A stretch of 64,000 nucleotides of DNA from Paenibacillaceae bacterium GAS479 (GCA_900105225.1 LT629764.1:5290501-5354500), one strand, 5' to 3'; shown: positions 8,232 to 17,594, counted from the first letter of the stretch. Program-made: numbers and translations. Notes: generated from the sequence alone by a model not told the origin.

Positions 8232-9953
8232 CTACTTCACCTTCGTCGTCACGGCTATAATCCGCTGTTTTTGATGCCATTCCACATCGATTTCAAGCAG
8301 TTTATCTAGATCGCCAATCGGTGCATATAGGATTCCATTCAGCGTTTTTGGCCCATAGGAAATAGGTATATTGTTACCTGCCTTTGTAGCGGTCTTTGAA
8401 TTCTCGGTAAGAGTAACGATTTCAGTGCCATAAGTAATTTTCACTTTTTTACTTGCAGCGTCATAACTGACCTCCGCACCAATCTCTTGCATAAGGAGCC
8501 GCATAGGTACAAACATTCGATTATTAAAAGTCAGCATATCTGTCTTGAGCTCTTTCTTTTTTCCATTTATCATCAGACCCGCCTGTACTTTCTTGAATTC
8601 ACCTTCTATTCCGCTCCCAATCGGCTCCAACAGCTCATCCGGCAAACGGAACCCGTAGAGCTTGTCCTCTGTCTGAACGATTAGCGTTTTACCTGCTACT
8701 TGGAAAGGTGCATAGTTTCGGGATGACGTTTGAAAACGAAACTTTGCATTGCCTGTGCTCACATTAAGCGCATAAATTTCTCCGTCGGTCTGGCCGACAT
8801 ACATCCCGGAATCGATAAAGTTCACTTGGCTTGCTGGATTGTCCAGCCCTTCGTAATATACATAGGATTGATCAACTAACTTTCGGCCATGAAAACCTAG
8901 ATTGTTAGTGTCGTTTTGAAAGAAAAACTTGCCATTGTAAGGTCCTGTTAAATAGCTCCCTGCGTCCCCTACAGTCACCGCTTCCACCTCATCCGGATTA
9001 TCTGCTAAGTTATACGAGTAAACCTGGTTCTCCTTAGTCACGATGTAAATTTCTGCCCCTTCGATCGTCACATCCTGGGCCCACTGCTGAGAAGGATCAA
9101 TATTCGGATTATTTTCAACGTACCCGCGGCTTCCAATCTCTTTGCCGGTTTTTTTGTTAATGATATCTATCTGGGCTGCATGAGTAGAAAAGCCGTTAAA
9201 AGGCCAATCATTTCTAAAATATAATCTGTCTCCATCCGCCTTTAACAGCTTGTCATGACTGCCTCCCAATCTCCACAACGACTTCCCCGTCGCCTTATCA
9301 ATCGCATAAAAGGTATTCATCATAGTAGCGCCCGACTCTAACGTGCTAATCAATAACATGTCGTCCAGGAATATAATCTCGCCACGTCCAGCATTATCGC
9401 TGTCAACAGTCCATTTCAGCTTGCCTGATGCAAGATTAATCGAAGTCAAAGAACTTTCCGAGAACACATAAAGCATGCCCGCATCAACTTTCATAAAGGC
9501 CATTGTTTTGTCTTTCGACTGATAAATTTGTGTGCCTTTGCCTGTAGATTGATTTACCTTGTAGACGACGCCATTGCTATTTCCCACATAAACGAAGTTA
9601 CCCGAGGTGACCACTGAAGCCGGCCGCAGCCCTGATCCGAACAACCAAAGGGTCTTTCCCGTCTCAATGCTCCGAGCGATCAACTTACCGGATTTGATAT
9701 AATACACATTCTTGTCCCCGACTACTGAGGGAACGAGGAGTCGGTCTTCACTAGTACGTTTATCTATCTCTGCACTCCACAGAGGTGTGGCTATCGGCAC
9801 TTTATTGTCGGTGTTAAAAGTGGACTGCAACGTAAAGCTTGGTCCACTATTCTTATTTGCGGAAGCGGAGGCCGTATCTAGACTACCTGCAGATGTCAAA
9901 GCCACACTGGCCGCCAACATGCCGATCATGGAAATTTGTTTATACTTGGGCAT
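8232..9953 (-). CDS. Secreted PQQ-type beta-propeller protein with C-terminal stalk domain
   Basis: A 573-residue secreted protein. ATG 9953 follows AAAGGAGG and opens a signal peptide ending near ASA (about residue 30). Residues 50-460 carry PQQ/PQQ_2-type beta-propeller repeats with ALYxxDxxTGKxLW-like blades (YAIDKATGKSLWRLGG, YALNVSTGNAKFRFQ). The last 85 residues (MLTFNNRMFVPMRLLMQEIG) are a copper-amine-oxidase-N-like stalk domain, common in Paenibacillus surface proteins. The propeller probably binds another surface protein or polysaccharide rather than PQQ. It is paralogous to the gene at 14139-15482, which ends where this stalk domain begins. Function is unknown. Confidence 0.8.
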   Translation of the reverse strand: MPKYKQISMIGMLAASVALTSAGSLDTASASANKNSGPSFTLQSTFNTDNKVPIATPLWSAEIDKRTSEDRLLVPSVVGDKNVYYIKSGKLIARSIETGKTLWLFGSGLRPASVVTSGNFVYVGNSNGVVYKVNQSTGKGTQIYQSKDKTMAFMKVDAGMLYVFSESSLTSINLASGKLKWTVDSDNAGRGEIIFLDDMLLISTLESGATMMNTFYAIDKATGKSLWRLGGSHDKLLKADGDRLYFRNDWPFNGFSTHAAQIDIINKKTGKEIGSRGYVENNPNIDPSQQWAQDVTIEGAEIYIVTKENQVYSYNLADNPDEVEAVTVGDAGSYLTGPYNGKFFFQNDTNNLGFHGRKLVDQSYVYYEGLDNPASQVNFIDSGMYVGQTDGEIYALNVSTGNAKFRFQTSSRNYAPFQVAGKTLIVQTEDKLYGFRLPDELLEPIGSGIEGEFKKVQAGLMINGKKKELKTDMLTFNNRMFVPMRLLMQEIGAEVSYDAASKKVKITYGTEIVTLTENSKTATKAGNNIPISYGPKTLNGILYAPIGDLDKLLEIDVEWHQKQRIIAVTTKVK

Positions 9954-10102
9954 ATCAAAATACCTCCTTTTAATGACTGATCTAAACACGGGTTCTAGAC
10001 GGACCAGTCGGCAGTAAAGTTTCATGATATTCCCATTTCAGTTTCAGGCTGTAGTACTGTCCTAGTATCAAAGAGCAAATATCCAGCCGATCGTTCGGTG
10101 AG

Positions 10103-10657
10103 TCAAGCCTCTTTTCTGCAAACATAAACAAAAGCAGGCGGGAAATTCAACAGCTCTAGGGAAATGCTTTCGATTTCAAAATGCTCCGATAACATCCGCT
10201 TCATCTGAAGCGAATATTGGAAAGCGATCAATTGACCTCCGGGCTTAAGCGCATCAACACATTGGCGAATCATCTCTAGCCGCATATCGGAAGGAAAATT
10301 ATAAAAGGGCAAGCAGCTGAAAATACAATCGACTCCGTTTACACCGTCTGTTTTTAGATAGTCGCTTAACTGCAGAGCGTTCTCTCTGCACGTCCATTTG
10401 GGAAATTCACGCTGCAGACTTTCCCTCATTTGTTCGTCTTTTTCAAAAAGTACAACCTGGGCTTGGGGCGCGACCCGCTTCGCAATCTCTCGGGTGAGCG
10501 CGCCGGTTCCTGAACCAAGCTCAACTACAGTCTGGATCTGCTCCCAGTGCACTGCACTAATCATCCGCTTAGTCAAAAACCGTGAACTAGGCACCACGCT
10601 ACCCATGTATTTGGGGTCATGCATGTACTTTTTAAAAAACAGCAGCGGTTGATTCAT
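10103..10657 (-). CDS. Class I SAM-dependent methyltransferase, phospholipid N-methyltransferase-like
   Basis: A 184-residue methyltransferase with SAM motif I VELGSGTGALTREIAKRV, an acidic residue after strand 2 (VVLFEKDEQM), and SCLPFYNFP in the motif IV position. The pattern resembles PmtA phospholipid methyltransferases and rRNA adenine dimethylase-like proteins. ATG 10657 has AAGGG seven bases ahead; a GTG at 10672 is the alternative. It sits between the broken stalk gene and the propeller gene, splitting a pair that is adjacent in the other copy at 14-17 kb. It was therefore probably inserted after duplication, or lost from the other copy. Substrate uncertain. Confidence 0.72.
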   Translation of the reverse strand: MNQPLLFFKKYMHDPKYMGSVVPSSRFLTKRMISAVHWEQIQTVVELGSGTGALTREIAKRVAPQAQVVLFEKDEQMRESLQREFPKWTCRENALQLSDYLKTDGVNGVDCIFSCLPFYNFPSDMRLEMIRQCVDALKPGGQLIAFQYSLQMKRMLSEHFEIESISLELLNFPPAFVYVCRKEA

Positions 10658-10778
10658 TCCCATTCCCTTCACTTCACTTTCTGTTTTCGGAAATCAGTTG
10701 ATGAGAGTATGATATGGTTAAATTCCGATAGATGTTCTCTGGATTAGAATATCCGGGCTCCCGCTGCTCCTACCAATT

Positions 10779-10812
10779 AAAAAAGCGCCCAACCATAATT
10801 GGCCGTGGCGCT
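10779..10812 (-). terminator. Terminator after the broken stalk gene
   Basis: On the minus strand AGCGCC and GGCGCT pair with an inner CCA/TGG around a short loop, followed by six T residues. It lies just downstream of the pseudogene that ends at 10826. Confidence 0.75.
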
Positions 10813-10825
10813 GCGAAGTTGATAT

Positions 10826-11909
10826 TTACTTTGTCGGCAACAATTCGATGTTAGTGATTTCAGCATAATCTAACACTCTTATCGTTCTTTTTCCCAATGG
10901 AAGAGGTTTCATCGTGCCATCCGCTGCTTTGCCGGAAGCGGGTACCTTGAATTTAAGATCAAACAGTCCAAACTTCGCCGTCCCTGTGTAAATAAGTAAA
11001 GATTGATCCTTAGAATTGGAATTTGCTACGCCGGAAGGCGCCCAATAAACGGAGACGTTGCTCTTCTCCTTCCCGAACTCCCTGTTATAACCCGTAATAT
11101 GCAGTGTTTCTCCTAATCGTACCGCATTAGGCTGAACAGAGAGGGGCGGTTGAGGAACCCTCTTCAATTTCCCAAAATCACTAACCGCTTGTTTATCGTT
11201 CAAAATGATCCTGTTTCCGTGGGTATTACCAAGCGCCAGGCCTATTGGATCGTAAACGTAATGCATGGATAAAGATTCACCTGTTTTAAAGGTGATGTTA
11301 ATCCCATGGAAAAAACTGCTCCGAATTTCTTCTTTGATGGTATCCTCCACGCCGCTTGAAGCAAATTTCTTTAAAATACCGCAGACGGTATTGATGGACT
11401 TCAGGTCTTCCTGGTTTGCACTGACCAGCGGAATGATCAGTTGATCTCCCTCTTGCATGTACACCTCAGCAATCGTATCCGGTTTGCACACCGCTGCCAA
11501 CTCTTTATAGCTACGTTTTTTGGGCAATGCCTTCCGTTCTTCTGCATAAGATGGCCGTTCGTAAGATAATCGGACTGTTATTTCCTTGTTGTCAATCGGA
11601 CTATCGTAAGTTTAGTTTAATGGACAGCTCGGGGTAGCTCAATGTTACCATTTGCGCTGATGAGCTCCATGACACCACACTATTAAGCAGTTCCCCCATA
11701 TCTTGTACGGGAAGGTACACCACTCCTTTATCAACAAATGGAGCAGACTTTGGCTTAAACTCACTTCCGTTGAAGGTAATCCGAATGTCTTTGGATGCAG
11801 GAGTGTTGACTGGGAAATTTGCTGCGGCTGAAGCCGCGACAGGATGTAGCAAACTAATGGCTAATATAGCGGGCATTATACGTAAGCCCCATTTCCACAC
11901 ATTTCTCAT
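10826..11909 (-). pseudogene. Stalk-domain protein gene with large internal deletion and frameshift
   Basis: A second copy of the 15518-17410 stalk protein, broken. The first frame (11909-11601) encodes a signal peptide and one copper-amine-oxidase-N-like unit (FNGSEFKPKSAPFVDKGVVY) and stops after SIKLNLR. A second frame, read from 11609 as YDSPIDNKEITVRLSYERP and on to 10826, matches the C-terminal third of the intact paralogue (MDSPIDGKKDVYTRFLYERP). About 275 codons between are missing and the junction near 11608-11612 shifts frame. The C-terminal ORF has an ATG at 11527 but no evident ribosome site. The ends are well conserved, so the deletion looks fairly recent. Confidence 0.82.
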
Positions 11910-12078
11910 CGGTACTTTACCACCCTTCTATTTCTCATCACAGTATAGACGTGAATATTTATGGAAATTTTCGACGACTTGCATCAATCGACTTCACTTT
12001 GAGAATTGTTCGAGAAACTAGTCAATGTGAGAATACCGGGTATCGTCTTTGGACCAACGCAGCTGCCTATCTTCAAAT

Positions 12079-12117
12079 AAAGAAGGCCACCCTTGGTAAA
12101 ATGGGTGGCCTTCTTCG
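12079..12117 (-). terminator. Terminator after the MFS gene
   Basis: AAGAAGGCCACCC pairs perfectly with GGGTGGCCTTCTT around a ten-base loop. On the minus strand a T-rich run (TTTATTT) follows. It lies directly beyond the stop codon of the MFS gene. Confidence 0.82.
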
Positions 12118-12120
12118 TAC

Positions 12121-13302
12121 TCAATTTATGATCTGCTTTAATGCACTATAATCACGCTTGAACCGGATTGAATATGCAATGGTGAATAGAATCAGCAGCA
12201 TTCCCGCCGCATCCAGCACGACCATGGCTTTGGTCATGCCAAATGCGTTGCTAAGCAGCCCAAGACCGGCTATTGGCACTATGAAGCCCGAATATGCGGC
12301 CAGATAATAAGTAGTGATAACCCGCGGGCGATCTTTAGCTTCGGGCAGTTCGCCTGCCAGCCGAAGACTGACCTGGAATACCCAACCGGTTCCTAGCGCC
12401 TGTAGAGCAACACCGATCCACAGCAGAAAGAGACTGTTTTCCTGCCCGGAAATTACGACCATCCATGCTCCAGCGGCCAGGATAACGAGACCGGCACGTA
12501 AACGTATTACGGGATGGGACGGAAATGGCAGTAGTTGCAGCAGTGCACCCCCGCCCAGCAACAGCAAGGCGAGCAGCCCGCTGATGGATAGATCCGAACT
12601 CTTTAACACACTGGCGACGAAGGTCGGGATTATCGCGAAAATAATGCCGTTTATGGTGAATAGCGTAAACACTGGCAAAGCAGCCATCGACCAGAAGTGC
12701 CGGCTCATACTCGCGGGTACGCCGATGGAGATTTTACTCCGTGCTCCGTCCTCCTTTTGCTGCTTATGAGGCAGAGTCTCAATCAAGGCCGCGCTGATAA
12801 GCAGCAGGAAAATGAATAGAAGGTATGGCGTACGTGAAGGAAAAGCGGCGGGGATATACTCCGCAATTAATCCGGAGATGGCCGGCCCAAGGCCAAAGCC
12901 GAACGAAACCGTAATGCCGGAAAGTAGAATAGCTCTGGCGGAGAGGCCTTGCGAAGCAATACGCAGCAGGTAGGGAACCGCCGCACCTGTGAACAGTCCA
13001 TAAGCCGCGCCTTCCAGCATACGAGCTGCGTACAACATCCAGAGGGCATTATTAACAAAAAACAGGATCGAAGAGACGACAGCCAGCCAGATCGCAAGTC
13101 GGATCACCTTTTTCAACCCCCAAAAAGCGCTGCGTGCTCCCGTGATAAGCAGTACAGGAAGCAGCACAACGGCGTAGGAAGCAAACAGTAAGCTCAGCTC
13201 CAGGCTGTTCAGCCCGTAGTGGAGGCGATAAAGCGGAAACAGCGGTGATACAGCAGTTGCCACCAGGGACATGATAAGAATAATGGATAACATTCGTTTC
13301 AA
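12121..13302 (-). CDS. MFS transporter
   Basis: A 393-residue major facilitator with about 12 membrane helices, a TGARSAFWGLKKVIRLA loop in the motif A position (about residues 54-70), and GFGLGPAISGLIAEYIP in helix 5, a motif C-like pattern of drug:H+ antiporters. It lies 60 bases downstream of a TetR gene in the same orientation, with a TetR-type dyad in the gap, so it is very likely the repressed efflux target. A C-terminal remnant of a second copy is found at 19865-20042. Substrate unknown. Confidence 0.85.
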   Translation of the reverse strand: MKRMLSIILIMSLVATAVSPLFPLYRLHYGLNSLELSLLFASYAVVLLPVLLITGARSAFWGLKKVIRLAIWLAVVSSILFFVNNALWMLYAARMLEGAAYGLFTGAAVPYLLRIASQGLSARAILLSGITVSFGFGLGPAISGLIAEYIPAAFPSRTPYLLFIFLLLISAALIETLPHKQQKEDGARSKISIGVPASMSRHFWSMAALPVFTLFTINGIIFAIIPTFVASVLKSSDLSISGLLALLLLGGGALLQLLPFPSHPVIRLRAGLVILAAGAWMVVISGQENSLFLLWIGVALQALGTGWVFQVSLRLAGELPEAKDRPRVITTYYLAAYSGFIVPIAGLGLLSNAFGMTKAMVVLDAAGMLLILFTIAYSIRFKRDYSALKQIIN

Positions 13303-13327
13303 AGGAATAACCTCCTTTTAAATTTAT

Positions 13328-13341
13328 GGAACGACCGTTCC
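13328..13341. promoter_or_regulatory. TetR-type operator between tetR and MFS
   Basis: GGAACG-AC-CGTTCC is a perfect six-base inverted repeat with a two-base spacer, located 26 bases before the MFS start. A related site lies upstream of the TetR gene. Symmetry and placement suggest repression of the exporter by the TetR protein. Confidence 0.65.
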
Positions 13342-13362
13342 AAAACATGCGCAGAGAAACCG

Positions 13363-13950
13363 TCAAAAAACGGTTTCAACCGCCATCCGGCACGCATCCG
13401 GTATCGTTTCCCGTCCCGCCACGGTGCGAGCGGTAGCATGAATTCCCTGTTTTATCACCAGCAGGAATCGGGCAGCCTCACGAGTGTTAACGCCCGGCCG
13501 AAGCAGTCTGCGATTAGCGGCATCCTCCAGGAAACGATACAAGACGTCCTCCTGATAAGCCATGTAAGCCTCTACACACTCCACCACAGGCGGCAGCACA
13601 GCAGCCGAGCCGAGCGTTGAATTGGCCATAAAGCAGCCCCGGCCGCGCGACAGATTATGCACGGTGGATTCGCCAGAAGATTCAAAAAAAACTTCCAGCT
13701 GTTGCCGCGGATTCGCCTCACGCCGCTCCAGCTTCGAGAACAGCTCGCGTTCCTGCTTTTCGCGGAACCGGTTAATGCAGCTGACAAACAACGTTTCTTT
13801 GTCTCCAAATGTCTCGTAAAGACTCCCGCGGTTGATGCCCATGGCTGAGCATAGCTCTTGAACGGAAGCCGCTTCAAAACCTTTCACCCAAAATAGCTCT
13901 AGCGCCTTATCCAGTGCTTCGGAGGGGTCGAATTCTTTCGGTCGCGCCAA
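13363..13950 (-). CDS. TetR/AcrR-family transcriptional regulator
   Basis: A 195-residue repressor. The N-terminal HTH is clear: GFEAASVQELCSAMGINRGS (about residues 25-44) followed by LYETFGDKETLFV. The C-terminal ligand domain with GCFMANSTLG is typical of the AcrR/YxaF/LmrA branch. It is transcribed toward the adjacent MFS gene. Matching dyads before its own start and before the MFS gene suggest autoregulation and control of efflux. The inducer is not predictable. Confidence 0.86.
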   Translation of the reverse strand: MARPKEFDPSEALDKALELFWVKGFEAASVQELCSAMGINRGSLYETFGDKETLFVSCINRFREKQERELFSKLERREANPRQQLEVFFESSGESTVHNLSRGRGCFMANSTLGSAAVLPPVVECVEAYMAYQEDVLYRFLEDAANRRLLRPGVNTREAARFLLVIKQGIHATARTVAGRETIPDACRMAVETVF

Positions 13951-14002
13951 TCTCCTCTTCTCCTTTCAATGTTAGTTCCTTTTGTCACAGTATATTCATT
14001 TC

Positions 14003-14016
14003 GGAACGATCGGTCA
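14003..14016. promoter_or_regulatory. TetR-type operator upstream of the regulator
   Basis: GGAACGATCGGTCA lies about 55 bases before the TetR start. It shares the GGAACGA half and the CG core with the dyad at 13328-13341, and read on the minus strand (TGACCGATCGTTCC) resembles YxaF/LmrA-type operators. Likely autoregulatory site. Confidence 0.55.
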
Positions 14017-14047
14017 AGAATGCCCTCACAAGCGATGCACCTCCACC

Positions 14048-14082
14048 TAAAAATACCGGATGACTGAATCGTCACCCGGCAT
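14048..14082 (-). terminator. Terminator after the propeller gene
   Basis: On the minus strand ATGCCGGGTGAC and GTCATCCGGTAT pair around GATTCA and are followed by five T residues. It lies 57 bases past the stop of the gene at 14139. Confidence 0.82.
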
Positions 14083-14138
14083 CTATTCAAAACATTCTCA
14101 AGTTTTGATGAGCTGCAGTCTCCCTGCACAAAGCCCGA

Positions 14139-15482
14139 TCAGTTCCCCGCCGGCTGAACTAGTTCGCCGGGCAGCCGGAATCCGTAAAGCTTGTTTTCCG
14201 TTTGTACAAGAAGCATATTGCCTGCTACCTGGAACGGACCATATCTCCGAGAGTCTGTCTGAAAACGGAACTTCGCCTTCCCCGTCGCTACGTTAAGCGC
14301 ATATACCTCCCCGTCCGTTTGCCCGACATACATACCGGAATGAGCAAAATTCACCTGGCTTGCGGGATTATCCAGCCCTTGATAGTACATAGGTGTCCCA
14401 TCAATAAGTTTGCGTCCATGGATGCCGAGGTTGCCGGAAGCTTGAAAAAAGAACTTCCCATTATACGGCCCCGCGATTACCTCGCCATCAGCGTTAATCG
14501 ATTTTGCATTTGCGGCATTCGGATCGCTGGTCAAATTATAAAAGAGAACCTCGTTTGTCCGAGTGACGATGTAAACGGTATTTCCTTCGATGGTGATTCT
14601 TTTGGGACTCTGAACAAGATTGTCGATGCTATGATCAGGTTTCCCGTATTTCAGACTTGCGGTTAGTACCCCTGTTTTGGCATGGATGATATCCACTTTA
14701 GCGATGTATTCCGTCCCATCTGAACGAGGCCAGCCATCGTTAAAATACAATCGGTTACCATCTGCCTTGAGAAGCTCGCCATGATTTCCGCTCATTCTCC
14801 ATAATGTTTTTCCTGTCGTTTTATCAAAAGCATAATAAGTGTTGACTGTGAGTGCGCCCGATTCTACTGCGCCTGATAGCAGAATGTTATCCAGGATATA
14901 ATTATTTCCGCTGCCGTTGCTATCACTTGGGACGGACCAGTTCAGCTTACCGGACGATATATTGATAGAGTCCAGCTTTGTTCCTGAGAAAACATATAAC
15001 GCTTTGTCGTCAGCTACTACCCGAGAAATCATCTTCTCTTTGGTCTGATAAATCTTCGCTCCTTTGCCTGTTTTCGGATTCACTTTGAACACATTGCCGG
15101 ACTTATCCCCAACAAATATAATCTCCCCGGCGGCAACAACCGTATTCCCCTGCAGTTTCGCACCGAAGCTCCAGAGAGCCTTGCCCTTAGTCATATCGCG
15201 AGCGATCAGCTTGCCCGATTTCACATAAAACAGCTTGTTATCAGTAAGTACAGGAGACACGATGACGCGACTGCTGTCCTCTGCAGGTTTGTCAGTATCC
15301 GCGCTCCATATCGGCGCAGCAATAGGCGTTTTATTTTCAAACGCAAAGGATGTCTCCAATGTATAACTCTGCCCGTTGTCGTAAACCGCAGACGCAGCAG
15401 CGGCATTGTTCGATGATCCTGAAAGGATTATTACCGCTCCGGCTGCTACCGCGCCAATTGATGCCAGGGATTTTTTCATCAT
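14139..15482 (-). CDS. Secreted PQQ-type beta-propeller protein (no stalk domain)
   Basis: A 447-residue secreted protein. ATG 15482 lies eight bases after AAAGGAGG and starts a signal peptide cleaved near AAAASA. The rest is a PQQ_2-like beta propeller with blades such as YAFDKTTGKTLWRMSG and YALNVATGKAKFRFQ. It is a close paralogue of 8232-9953 along its whole length but ends right after the propeller (LPGELVQPAGN), where the paralogue continues into a stalk domain. It begins 35 bases after the intact stalk protein and is surely co-transcribed with it. The pair may form a surface complex in which the partner supplies the stalk domain. Confidence 0.8.
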   Translation of the reverse strand: MMKKSLASIGAVAAGAVIILSGSSNNAAAASAVYDNGQSYTLETSFAFENKTPIAAPIWSADTDKPAEDSSRVIVSPVLTDNKLFYVKSGKLIARDMTKGKALWSFGAKLQGNTVVAAGEIIFVGDKSGNVFKVNPKTGKGAKIYQTKEKMISRVVADDKALYVFSGTKLDSINISSGKLNWSVPSDSNGSGNNYILDNILLSGAVESGALTVNTYYAFDKTTGKTLWRMSGNHGELLKADGNRLYFNDGWPRSDGTEYIAKVDIIHAKTGVLTASLKYGKPDHSIDNLVQSPKRITIEGNTVYIVTRTNEVLFYNLTSDPNAANAKSINADGEVIAGPYNGKFFFQASGNLGIHGRKLIDGTPMYYQGLDNPASQVNFAHSGMYVGQTDGEVYALNVATGKAKFRFQTDSRRYGPFQVAGNMLLVQTENKLYGFRLPGELVQPAGN

Positions 15483-15517
15483 CCTAACTGCCTCCTTTAG
15501 TCCCCTCATTAATCTGT

Positions 15518-17410
15518 TTATTTCTTTGCAACGGTTTCAAAAGGGGCTGAATCATAAACCCGAATCATTCCCTTGCCAGCCTGGAGAGGCTTCATCGTGC
15601 CGTTCGAGGCTTTACCTGTAGCGGGTAGCTTGAAGTTGAAATCAAATAATCCAAACCGGGCTTTACCCGTATAAATCAGCAACGAAGTGTTGATAGTGTT
15701 TATACCTGTCGAATGAAGCGGTTCCCAATACACGAATACATCACTCGTTTCTTCCCAAAAAGAATCATTATACCCCTTGATCCGAACCATATCACCAATT
15801 GTAGCCTTCCCAGGTAGCAAGCTTAACTTTGGTTTTGAGACATATAGTTGTTTAAATACATGGGAGGATTCCTGATCTCGCAAAACGAGTCTTTTGCCAA
15901 AGCCTACTCCCGTTGCAATTCCACCAGAGGCTCCATAAAGTGAAATTGAATCCCCATCTTTAAACGAGACAGTCACACCATGGAAAAAGGTAGTCGGAAA
16001 CAGATCTTCTTCAAAGGTTTCCTCTACTCCATTGATAGCCAGCTTTTTTAAGATTCCGCAGACCGCGTTCAATGAACCAAGGTCTTCCTTTTTTACGCTG
16101 AGAAGCGGAATATACGTTATATCTCCGTCTTGCATATTTACTTCCTTCAATGTTTCGGGCGTGCATATCGAAGCCAATTCGCTAACGCTGCGGCGTTTCG
16201 GAAGAGCAGCTCTCTCTTTCTCGTATGAAGGCCGCTCATATAAGAAGCGAGTGTATACATCCTTTTTGCCGTCAATGGGACTATCCATATAAAATTCCAG
16301 TATACCGTTACCCATATTGCCTTTGAGGTTCAATTCATCGCCGCGATATGGGGTTGTATTGGTACGGGCGTAATCTAGCTCTTTGCCCTTAAGCAATTGA
16401 TCAGCAAGCAGGACGACGGAATCGTCTTTAAGATCAATAAGCGTAAGCATGCCGGAGGACTGGGGACGCACAACTAGATAATCGCTGCCAATGCCCAAGA
16501 CGGAATAGATATCATTCACTCCTGTCAGCTTCGTTAGGTCATGCTGCGTTTCGACCTCTCCCGCTTCATTGTACACCGTTACCACCTTCCCGTCGGTCAG
16601 CACCGAAAATTGCTTCCATCCGTCAGGATGGTACGTCTGATAGCCGCTCACATTCGGTTCATAACGCTTTTTATAACTCGCTTTTGTTTGCCGAATGATT
16701 TTATTTTTGCGCAGAAGAACGGAATAGATGGTAAAGCTGGGATTGGCTTCATCCCCATAATGGTCCGTAATGTAGAAAATAATGTTGCTGTCGCTGTATC
16801 CGTATTGAATCTCCAATTTGCCTTGAAATGCTGCATCCAACTGTCCCACCTTAACAGCTCGGGACTCGCTGGGTTGATACGTGTAAAGCTCACCCGTCAC
16901 ACGATTTAACCAAATTCCTCTTCGCTCCAGCTCATCATCGTAGTCATCAAGGCGTTTCATATTCACGGTATTGGTCGCCGGGTCCCATTGCACATCCGTT
17001 CCAGTCGCCTCTGCAAAAAATCGAATCGGAACAAACAGCGCCCCGTTTACATTGCGAAGCGTGCTTGAAAGCTGAATGATAGTATCATTTACAACTGCTT
17101 CCTTAGCGTCTGCGCTTAGCTTTACCTGAAGCTCCGGATAGCTCATAAGCACCGTTCTAGAAGCTTGATCCCATTTCACTCTGCTTCCAAGCAACCCGCC
17201 GACATCCCGCAAAGGAATATACACCATGCCCTTATCCACAAATGGAGCGGTATTCGGCTTGTATTCCGATCCGTTGAACATGAGCCGTATGCCGTCAGCT
17301 GCATGCACAGTTTTTGAATCTGACGTTACAAAATCAAGTTGGACACTGATCAGGCCGATAGCCAATGTAGCGGGAATAAGACGATACAACCATTTTGAGC
17401 GTTTGTTCAA
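15518..17410 (-). CDS. Secreted copper-amine-oxidase-N-like stalk-domain protein
   Basis: A 630-residue secreted protein. TTG 17410 is chosen because AAGGGGGAG lies six bases ahead and the signal peptide starts there (KRSKWLYRLIPATLAIGL). Residues about 40-150 hold two stalk units of the copper-amine-oxidase N-domain type (FVDKGMVYIPLRDVGGLLGS; GALFVPIRFFAEATGTDVQW). The middle 250 residues may be a beta-propeller-like domain. The C-terminal 200 are conserved with the broken copy at 10826-11909 and include RFGLFDFNFKLPATGKASNG. No catalytic residues are recognised. It heads a two-gene operon with the propeller protein. Confidence 0.76.
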   Translation of the reverse strand: MNKRSKWLYRLIPATLAIGLISVQLDFVTSDSKTVHAADGIRLMFNGSEYKPNTAPFVDKGMVYIPLRDVGGLLGSRVKWDQASRTVLMSYPELQVKLSADAKEAVVNDTIIQLSSTLRNVNGALFVPIRFFAEATGTDVQWDPATNTVNMKRLDDYDDELERRGIWLNRVTGELYTYQPSESRAVKVGQLDAAFQGKLEIQYGYSDSNIIFYITDHYGDEANPSFTIYSVLLRKNKIIRQTKASYKKRYEPNVSGYQTYHPDGWKQFSVLTDGKVVTVYNEAGEVETQHDLTKLTGVNDIYSVLGIGSDYLVVRPQSSGMLTLIDLKDDSVVLLADQLLKGKELDYARTNTTPYRGDELNLKGNMGNGILEFYMDSPIDGKKDVYTRFLYERPSYEKERAALPKRRSVSELASICTPETLKEVNMQDGDITYIPLLSVKKEDLGSLNAVCGILKKLAINGVEETFEEDLFPTTFFHGVTVSFKDGDSISLYGASGGIATGVGFGKRLVLRDQESSHVFKQLYVSKPKLSLLPGKATIGDMVRIKGYNDSFWEETSDVFVYWEPLHSTGINTINTSLLIYTGKARFGLFDFNFKLPATGKASNGTMKPLQAGKGMIRVYDSAPFETVAKK

Positions 17411-17468
17411 CTGTTGCTCCCCCTTTATTGTCACCTGACACCTTAGACGCAATAGAGTCTGATTGGTT

Positions 17469-17594
17469 TCACTCTCCTTCGCTCAAAGCTCGGTTATAAG
17501 CGTTTAACAGCTCGTCCAATTGTTGTAACTTCAAAAGCACATCCTCGGCCACCTGCTTCAACAATTCGTTTAGCTCGGCGCGAACAACTTCCAT
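17469..17594 (-). CDS. Spo0E-like aspartyl-phosphate phosphatase candidate (41 aa)
   Basis: A small ORF. Its product has an antiparallel-helix pattern close to Spo0E proteins: VRAELNELLKQ followed by VLLKLQQLDELLNAYNRAL. The Spo0E signature is SQxLDxLI/L; here the first Ser is Gln and LDELL is kept. Spo0E proteins dephosphorylate Spo0A~P and delay sporulation. The frame remains open for about 12 codons upstream of ATG 17594 without another ATG, so the N-terminus may be incomplete or the gene may be damaged. AAAGAG close to the ATG is a poor ribosome site. Moderate-to-low certainty. Confidence 0.4.
   Translation of the reverse strand: MEVVRAELNELLKQVAEDVLLKLQQLDELLNAYNRALSEGE

Noticed and set aside
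13328-13341. GAACGACCGTTC as a LexA box
   Set aside because: The inner four bases do not fit the R-N-R-Y rule of the Bacillus LexA consensus, and the site is duplicated around a TetR gene, so a TetR operator is the better reading.
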